Source: Bidens hawaiensis
Lineage: Eukaryota; Streptophyta; Magnoliopsida; Asterales; Asteraceae
Assembly (NCBI GenBank): GCA_021521415.1
Contig: JAIQDT010003580.1
Span: 1-64,000 of the forward strand
Length of the DNA: 64,000 bases
Reading direction: 5' to 3'
This document shows, one piece after another, positions 56,601 through 64,000 of the stretch. The translations under genes and the position numbers were made by a program. Each line of letters starts with the position of its first letter. Position 1 is the stretch's first letter. A model generated the notes under the pieces. The model was not told where the DNA came from and ran no database searches. It was given only the letters and a program-made list of their open reading frames with translations.

Positions 56601-58918
56601 ACGATTGCAACTTTCCAAATTGTTGAAAGTTGGTTAAAGTGTGTTAAAATGATTAACAACCTTCTAATTAGGCCTGTAAACAAACCAAATGTTTAGTGAA
56701 CCATTCCGCGGGAAGTTTGTTTTTTTAATAAAACAATGAACATGGACAAAAGTTTTTGTTCATTTAGTCAAACAAATGAACATGAACACATGTCCCTTTC
56801 ATATGTTTATGTTCGTGAACGTCCATTTCTGTTCGTTAATATCCCTTTGTTCATTATGTTTGTTGGTTTAGGCTTGTTTAAGCTTGTTGGTTTATATATT
56901 CATTTACATTTTTTAAGCCTACTACAATTTATTCTCGATATATTACATTTTAAGCCCAAAAATTTGATGTTCATGTATACTTTTAATTGGTGTTTGCTTA
57001 ATTATGCTCGTTTATGTTTGTTCACCTATCTTCGGGTTTGCTTAATTTATGTTCATTTACGTTTGTGAACTGTTTGTTTATGCTATTAACGATTTAACAT
57101 AAATAAACAAATTCATATTAGTTTTCTTAACAAGCGAACACAAACAAGAAAATCCCTTTCGTTTAGCTGTTTGTGCTCAATTGTTTGTTCAGTCAAAGTT
57201 GAACGAATGATCACGAATGCGCCCTGTTCGTGTTCATTTGGTTTATTTACAAGCCGTACTCCTAGTTGCTTTATCAAAAATATGGTTACTTTTATAATGG
57301 TACTTTTTTTTGTAACTGTAAATTAGTTAGTTATAAAATTTCAGTCTGACCTAACCCAGTTTGACACATAAATAGCTACTTGCGCTTATTTGGCTACATG
57401 TAACATCTGAATTCTGATTTTAACATTGTTTTCACTTATATTTAGGCGTGTAAACGAACTGAACGTTCAATGAACCGTTCGGCCGGAGGATTGTTTATGA
57501 TTGCTTATTTACCACACGAATGAACACCAATATCGCTTTTATATTTATTTAGTTAAACGAACGAACATGAACTGTCTTGTTCGTTCGTTTATGTTAGAAA
57601 CGCTTGTTTATTCAAATTTGTTGAAGTTCTTTCATTTAGTTAAACAAACAAACACGAACACATGTCTTCTTCGTTCTTTTGGCCACCTCTAACCTCTGAA
57701 TTATGATTTTAACATTGCTTTCTCTTATATTTAGGCCTGTAAACGAACTGAACGTTCAATGAACCATTCGGCTGGAGGTTCGTTTATGATCATTTATTTA
57801 GCACACGAACGAACGCCAACATCACTTTATGTTCATTTATGTTAGGAACGCTTGTTTAATCAAATTCGTTGAAGTTCCTTCTTTTAGGTTCGTTTACCTT
57901 CGTTAGTTTACAGTTGTTTAAGTTTGTTTATATATTCATTGAAGTTTTTAGGTCCTTATAGTTTAGTTTAGTTTTTATGAAATATATCACCCATTAGAAA
58001 TTAGCCTGGTTTTATTAAATAGTTTGACTAAATGTTCACATCTACTTTGAATTGGTATTCGCTCAATAATTATGTTTGTTATCTACTTTCAGTTATGTTT
58101 GTTTATTTATGTTCGTTTGCGTTCGTGAACCGTTTTGTGTATACTTTAACAAACAAACATAAAAGAATACAAACACACTCATTTCTTAATGAACGGACAG
58201 GAACGAGAATACTCTGTTCATTTAACTTTCCATGTATGATCGTTTGTTCTGGTTGAAGTGAAACGAACGAACATGAACATGCGTTGTTCGTGTTTATTCG
58301 GTTCGTTTACGCCTTATATATATATTTTTCCTTGCATAAGTTTAAGTTTTTGCACAATCTTTGTGCAGAGCATCAAGAAATCTGAGTGTCCAAGAGAGCT
58401 CGAGCCTGTAGATAGAAGATCCTCAGTTCACGTCAATCTGATAAGGAGAGATGAAAACCGTTCCGTGAGTCTCTCTTTAAATAAATATTTATGGTTTTCT
58501 TATTAAGTTTCTGTGTTACATATTATTCATCCTGTAGGAACCCGTGGTGGCACCCCAAGTTGCATTTCAAGGAGTAGGAAGAACACTAGGCAGAAACACA
58601 GACGAAGCAGCACCAGCCGCTAATACTTCAACTGCCGCCACCAACACCGCCGCCCCTTCTGGCGGTCTTGTTCTGGACCCCGCATTACCATCCACCTCTA
58701 TTCAGCTTCGGTTAGCTGACGGCACTCGAATGATTGCTCACTTCAACCGCCATCACACCGTTGCAGACATTCGTGCCTTCATTAATGCATCCAGACCAGA
58801 TGGTTCAAGGGCTTATCAGCTGCAGACGGTTGGGTTCCCACCCAAAGTCCTCACTGATCCAACCCAGACCATTGAGCAGGCTGGCCTCGCCAACTCGGTT
58901 GTCATCCAGAAAATCTGA
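53620..58918 (+). CDS. SEP-UBX domain CDC48 adaptor (PUX3/4/5, p47 type)
   Basis: Four exons: 53620-53762, 56201-56483, 58369-58464 and 58538-58918; 300 residues, close to Arabidopsis PUX4. The N-terminus [20 protein letters not shown] and the splice-spanning [15 protein letters not shown] are hallmarks of the group. The SEP domain spans about residues 110-174 ([30 protein letters not shown]). An Ala/Pro/Thr linker leads to the UBX domain (about 222-300), including the VGFPPKVL turn that in UBX domains contacts the CDC48/p97 N-domain. The product should be a soluble adaptor linking CDC48 to substrates or membranes. No UBA domain is seen, as expected for this subgroup. An upstream in-frame Met (53539) would add 27 residues including a low-complexity Lys/Glu run; I prefer 53620. 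Introns 1 (2438 bp) and 2 (1885 bp) are swollen by transposons. Confidence 0.93.
54034..54762. mobile_element. hAT/Tip100-like element in UBX intron 1
   Basis: A 729-bp element with a perfect 8-bp duplication GCTGTGTT (54026-54033 and 54763-54770). Ends are CAGTGGTGGAGCCA and, reverse-complemented, CAGTGACGGAGCCACG, close to the CAGKGGCGGA ends of Tip100-type hAT elements. No transposase frame. Confidence 0.87.
55322..56010. repeat. Tandem repeat, ~238 bp x 3, in UBX intron 1
   Basis: Units start near 55322, 55560 and 55800. Each has ATTATGGCTT..AATAAAAAGATT, TTTTGTCAAACC, AGGTRGAAACTGCTTGGTTAAT and GTGGAGTCTGGATTTATGTATATG. They are diverged enough to be old. Confidence 0.9.
56669..57258. 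mobile_element. hAT-like element in UBX intron 2
   Basis: A 590-bp element. Termini TAGGCCTGTAAACAAACC and, reverse-complemented, TACGGCTTGTAAATAAACC. Flanks CTTCTAAT and CTCCTAGT agree at 6 of 8 positions. The interior is filled with GTTCGTTT/AAACGAAC motifs in both orientations. Confidence 0.75.
57389..58318. mobile_element. Second hAT-like element, partly tandem-duplicated with its flank
   Basis: The block from about 57389 recurs at about 57678 (offset 289 bp). It includes 50 bp of unrelated intron flank (TGAATTNTGATTTTAACATTG) plus the TAGGCSTGTAAACGAAC terminus. Only the second copy continues to a matching right end (GTTCGTTTACGCC at about 58301-58313). Family relation to 56669-57258 is clear from termini and GTTCGTTT arrays. 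Confidence 0.7.
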
Positions 58919-61646
58919 ATAATAATTCATAAAACATAAGTGGTGTTGTCGTTTGAAACTAGTCCGTCCTTTTTGTATTGCAAACCATATATTTATGTTA
59001 ATGTTATTATTAGTACTCCTCACAAGAGAATCATAATGGTTGTATAAATTTCAGACTTTTAAGTTAAACCATGTTGGTTATATTCTTGTGTACATATGCA
59101 CTGTTTAAAAGTGGTTATGTATTGAATGCTTTAATGAAGCGACAGACAGGCACATGAAGCTAGGTCGGTTGTAGGTTTAAAAGAAGATATGAAGTGAAAA
59201 TGTACAAGACTTGAAGATATATCTTTGTCTGCCATGAAATTGGCGTGTGTTTGTAGCAGTGAGACAAAGGATAAGCATCTATCTCACTTTGTATTCCGTC
59301 CATAGTGGGATGACGATGATATGATTATTGATTATTGATTAGATGACTTCCATTGCAAAGTTTGTTGTCGGCCAAAACTCAATATTATTTCCTTCACCTT
59401 TTGACCCAACCAAAAGCTATCTATTATACTATTTATTTGAGCCCATAACAAGTATATATTAATATAAAAGAACATACTTGTGTAAAGCATGAGGAAAATA
59501 CATACATAAAACAAACTTGTTTTAATTTAATCTAATCTCTAGAAGAACTCGGAGAAAAAACAAGAAAATACCAAAAATTGGCGAGACAAGAAGATCCCAA
59601 ATTATATGATATCTTGGATTTCACTTTTAGCCTTTTTGGTTAAACAGGTAAGCAAAGGCCCATTCCTAATCATTTCAGATTTTCAATAAACCAAATTTAT
59701 TTATTTATTAATATTTTACTTTACAGTTTCTTTCAAGAAGTTATGGGTTGCTTGATAGTCTCTTAATAATTCTATTAAGAGGTGTCGCTAGCACAAAAGT
59801 GTGTTTTGTTCGCTAAAAGGAATCATCTGAATCAGTCATGGAGCCTCTTATCTGGTTAGATTTATAAACAACCTAAATAGAGTCTCTGAATCGATTAGCA
59901 CATTATAGTGACTTAGGTGGCGGGTTCCAAATAACCCCTTAGACAGCTCGATACGGAGCACATAATAACACCCAAGTTGATGAGTCGGCATGTGCAAATT
60001 TTGTAAGGCTATCATTAGGCTTTATGGGAAACAATATCTAAGCCAACCAAATTCGAACGATATTCACCAATAATACGAGGCACATGAACCGAAAAATGGT
60101 TTCATGGTAACGTTTGGTAGCTTGATGGTATGCATCTGGAGTGTTTTAATTGTCCAACAACATGGAGATACCTATACACGAGAGGTGATCATCCTCATCA
60201 ACAATGGGTGTCGAAGAAGTCGCTTAACACAATTTGTGGATATAATACACATTTTATAAACCCCCGTTCAAATAACGACATTAACATTTTTGACTAGTCA
60301 CCTATATTTAACGATGTTATTAACGGAGCTGCACATGATTCTTCATTTTAAAAGTTGATGGAGTAGGTTACAAATATGGTTATTAGCTTGTCGATGGTGT
60401 TTACCCTGAATGGGTTGTGTTTGCTATAATGTTTTCGGCTCCCATCAGTAAAAGACACATAAGATTTGCACACGCTCAAGAGAGTGCAAGGAAGAACATC
60501 AGACGAGCTTTTGATGCGCTTAAGAAGCAGTGGCATATAATAGCTAATCATGCACGGGCTTTCACACCAAAAGAAACTAAGAAACGTGATTATGCTTGTA
60601 TCATTTACATTAAACGATAATAGAAGATAAGGGCAAGATGGTTTGTACGTATGCTAAGACCGATGTTCCACAATAACCAGTTGACGACACACAATACGAA
60701 GCATATTATCAAAATATTACTAAGTACTCCTCGAATACTCACTACAAGGTATGTCGCCGATGCGAGTTTCTTTAACTCCGCCTAGTTACTAAGAATCGAT
60801 CAAATGTGATCAACCTCTGCTAGAATCACATCTAATCAGTGAACTTGAACTGATTTTGACTTAAAAAATAAGACATAATTCGTATTTCTACAATATTAAA
60901 GAACAAATTGTTATGATTTAACAAGAAATAACACAAGACTAGTGCTAAAACTTGAGAACTTTAGAAAATTTAGCAAAGAGAGAAAGTAGTGAAATGTATC
61001 ACTTATGAATGTGTATGTATGAAGTGCATTTTCTCCTTTACATTGAGCTAGTATTTATACTATAAAAGATTAACTTTTTCTCTAGGCAAGATTAACTACT
61101 TGATGGACATGTAGTATGGTACATTATCAATAAGTTTGACAAAGAGCTCATCCACTTGCTTGGTAGATCTAGACGGGTAAATCTTGATCTTGAAATAGAT
61201 AATCATAACACAAATATCATTTTTTTAATTAATGATTAGCAATTTTTAGAATAATTTATTATTTAAAAATGTATTTCTCTTATTTATATTGATATTTACG
61301 TAATTTATTATAAATATTAGTAAACTTATGATATTTGACACATATATAATATCTAAAAATTACTTTTATTTATATTTATCATGTCCGAGTACTCTCCGAA
61401 TACTCCTAACTCTCCAGTCAGCCGCTATGACACTTGCAACCTTGGTTTTCAGTAGTATTCTTTTTGTTTTTATTAATTTTGGTACATAATCCTTTTGAGA
61501 TTTATTTTTTAGTTATTAATTTTTATTATTCTTAGTTTCTTTTATTATTTTAGCTTTTTTTTTCTTTTGTACTTTTTAATCAAACATAAAAGTTATTAAT
61601 AATAAAAAAAAAGATCGTGGAGAGTGAAGTGAAAATGGTCCATTAT
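58919..61646. other. Intergenic DNA downstream of the UBX gene
   Basis: Contains the UBX 3' untranslated region and otherwise no recognised gene. A 67-codon frame at 60417-60620 (KRHIRFAHAQESARKNIRRA...) falls in sequence that on translation resembles a decayed Harbinger or MULE transposase tail, but it is too short to assign. At 61381-61446 GAGTACTC motifs and TTGCAACCTTG resemble the right end of a CAAGGTTG-type hAT element like that at 23585. Confidence 0.4.
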
Positions 61647-61906
61647 TAGGGATGAGATCGGTACCATACTAGTATCGAAAATCCTGATCCCGAAAAACAC
61701 AAATTTTTGGTACCGGTACCCAAATGTTCGGTTCGGTACCAGAATTTAAGACAAAATTCGGAAAATACCGGTACCGTAACGATACCGGCATCGAAAACTC
61801 AAAACTTTTTGGTGCCGATTCGGTATCAAATCGATACCAATTTCGATACCCGTACCAGTTTGATACCGTTACGAATCGATATCAATACCCAATTTGCTCA
61901 TCCATA
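61647..61906. mobile_element. Non-autonomous hAT-type element with GGTACC array
   Basis: A 260-bp element with termini TAGGGATGAG and, reverse-complemented, TATGGATGAG. Flanks TCCATTAT and TCCACTAC agree at 6 of 8 positions. Interior made of GGTACC, CGATACC and CGGTACC motifs. Confidence 0.7.
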
Positions 61907-62004
61907 TCCACTACCTAGGTTGAGTGAAAGGCAGAGATGCTTAATGTTGTATTGACATGACACACAGTAAAATTAGGCGAGAGTGGTCCATATAACCGGG
62001 TTTA

Positions 62005-62224
62005 AGGCATGTTTGGGATTGAGTTTGAAAATGCTTATTGTCTTTTTCATAAAGCCATTTTGAAAAGTCAGGATTTGAGGCTTTTAGAAAACCGTTTTTT
62101 AACCATTTCAAAAAACTAAAACAAAAAAGATTTTTGTGATTGCCAAACATATTTTAACTCATTGGCTTTTTGGAAATACCAATAAGCAAATAAATATTTT
62201 TCAAACTCAATCCCAAACATGATC
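62005..62224. mobile_element. Tourist-like MITE
   Basis: A 220-bp element between TTA sites (62002-62004 and 62225-62227). Ends AGGCATGTTTGGGATTGAG and, reverse-complemented, GATCATGTTTGGGATTGAG. Confidence 0.78.
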
Positions 62225-62229
62225 TTAGT

Positions 62230-62957
62230 TAGGGGTGTTCAAAACTATCCGTATCCGAATCCGCATCCGAACCATCCGACTATCCGTATCCGAACTATCC
62301 GAATTTTCGGATATCCGAATCCCGAATATCCGAAAATTCGGATTCGGATTCGGATACCAGTTTTCAGATTTTTCGAATAGTTCGGATATCCGATATTATA
62401 ATTTTAATATTTTTTAATTTTATTTTATATTAGAAACCCTATATCTATTTCTCAATATATCCGTCTCTTTTCTTTCTTTAATCCAGAGTCCAGACCCTTA
62501 CACTTTCCTAGATCCATACAGCCTCCACTCTCCAGCCCTCCACCCTCCTCCGGCCGTCCACCCTCCTCCAGCTGTCCAACCTCCAACGGCCCTCCACCCT
62601 CAAACGCTCCACCCAGTGACCAGTACCCACGGCTCAAATGCTCCTCCATGGCTCAAACCTCTTCGTCGGACCTTCTTTCACACTTTTTTGGTACCAATTC
62701 ATAAAGTATTATAGTATTATAGACTGTTACTTGTTATTTGTTTCAAGTATTTTTACTTATTTCAGATTTTGGTACTGATTCGTTAGATGCTTATTTATCA
62801 TTGTTAAGAGTGTTAAAGCAGGTTTTTTTTTGGATGATATTCGGATATCCGGGTTTTCCGATATCCGAAATTTCGGATTCGGATTCGGATAGTGATTTTC
62901 ATTATCCGAAAGGTTCGGATATCTGAAACTTCGGATATCCGGTTTTGAACAGCCCTA
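62230..62957. mobile_element. Non-autonomous hAT-type element with GGATATCCGAA array
   Basis: A 728-bp element with flanks ATCTTAGT (62222-62229) and CTCTTAGT (62958-62965), 7 of 8 identical. Termini TAGGGGTGTTCAAAAC and, reverse-complemented, TAGGGCTGTTCAAAACCGG. Both ends carry TTCGGATATCCGAA arrays, as in the element at 18881. The core includes a CCTCCA-rich stretch (62520-62640). It inserted against the right end of the Tourist element. Confidence 0.87.
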
Positions 62958-64000
62958 CTCTTAGTAGCTAAATAATGAAAGTTGAAATTAATCTTTGGAA
63001 CTTTTCTTTAATTAATATAGTAAGAGCACGGTATTAACTATTAAGTTTATATTTAAGCGAGTTATATTTAAATGGATTAGAATTCTCTATATATGACCTA
63101 GAAAAGACTATCTAATTAAGACAAATGGACTGTATACAAAAAACACTAGCTATTTAATTATAATTAAAACTGGTTCCGAATTAAAACACCATTGATCGTG
63201 TTGTATATTTGTTGAATCATCATTGAAGATATCACTGGACTTGAACAAAACATGAAACATGGATCGGTACATGGATATAAACTTAATCTCGAAAAATAAT
63301 AAAAAAATCAAACGGGTAAGCCTAGACACAAACAATAAACAACTTGGACAAAAAATAAAGGCGACAAGAAGGGTGGAATGAAGCGGTCACAGTGGTTGTC
63401 TAGAGTAGGATAATAAAAATTCCCGGCAAATTAGATGGTTTGAAGGTCAACGAAACAACGACCAACAGTCTCAAATAGGGACAAAATGATTCTAGAGCAG
63501 AAATATAAGGCTAGAATGAGGCGATAACTTGTTTTTGCACCACTATGAACAGATAAAAGAAATCAAACATGAAATTTGGATGGTTTGTTATAATGTTTTT
63601 ATAGTCGATGTTTCCCAAACATCAGCGTATGTTTGATAGGGACTTTTTAGGAGCTTTTAAAAGCTTCTAGCTTTAAAAAAAACGTTTATACTGATCAATA
63701 AAAAAAACTTTGTTTGGTTGAAAGAGCTTGAAGCTTTTAGGTTAGGAGAAAAAACTCTATATTTGAAAGCTTCTATTACTAGACGTTTGAGAAAAAACTA
63801 CAAACTTTTATATTTGTAATTTTACAAGTTTGGTACTTGAACTTCAATCAACTTTTGTTTATTTATATAATAGTTACACATTTAACCCTTATTCAAAACC
63901 AACTACCTCACGACTTTTTAAGAGGCCATAACTTTTTCAAACATTAATATTTTTAAAAAAATTACATCATAAAAACGAGCATTTTATTATCTTTAATTTG
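62958..64000. other. AT-rich intergenic DNA, window edge
   Basis: No gene recognised. From about 63625 GTATGTTTGATAGGGACTTTTTAGGAG and AGCTTCTAGC-type motifs look like the start of another MITE, but no partner end lies within the window. Confidence 0.4.

Overview
The window is nuclear DNA from a dicot plant. Genes are intron-rich, intergenic DNA is AT-rich, and mobile elements are dense and nested. Several repeat-encoded proteins, such as the 'YPHVQFIKGSDAHTRYIR' family and the SANT/NAM-type Harbinger ORF1, are ones I associate with Asteraceae (lettuce, sunflower, daisy relatives). That family assignment is an inference and I cannot name the species. I saw no bacterial, organellar or CRISPR features.

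Five host genes are well supported: an intronless C3HC4 RING protein (744-1205, minus); a two-exon RTM2-like HSP20-domain membrane protein (4246-5308, minus); an intronless Ser/Arg-rich protein (26622-27467, plus); a 14-exon probably mitochondrial AAA ATPase (42288-46526, plus); and a four-exon p47-type SEP-UBX adaptor of CDC48, like PUX3/4/5 (53620-58918, plus). They look like unrelated single genes separated by repeats, not a cluster.

Most of the rest is mobile DNA, and many elements can be bounded to the base by target-site duplications. From left to right: a Tourist-like MITE with a CAC-rich core (3.0-3.7 kb); a hAT-type element full of ACCGGTT motifs (7.8-8.3 kb); a minus-strand Helitron (11.4-16.8 kb) holding a tandem duplication and a 3.05-kb solo LTR; further Helitrons and Helitron 3' ends (18.8-23.9 kb); two PIF/Harbinger elements in tandem, each carrying only ORF1 (27.7-31.3 kb); a SINE and an LTR fragment (31.3-32.9 kb); a decayed 6.7-kb two-gene element (33.35-40.03 kb); a minus-strand LTR retrotransposon without pol (47.6-52.5 kb); several hAT elements inside the introns of the UBX gene; and more hAT and Tourist elements after 61.6 kb.

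The most unusual part is 33.35-40.03 kb. CpG-rich palindromes of up to 34 bp lie near both ends and between two decayed genes. One gene is an OTU cysteine-protease-like pseudogene that contains a long inverted repeat with arms of about 0.75 kb. The other is a plant-transposon-protein pseudogene with a duplicated exon. Similar CpG-rich palindromes lie next to TATA-like sequences in two LTR-type sequences in this window, which suggests a shared promoter architecture across unrelated elements.
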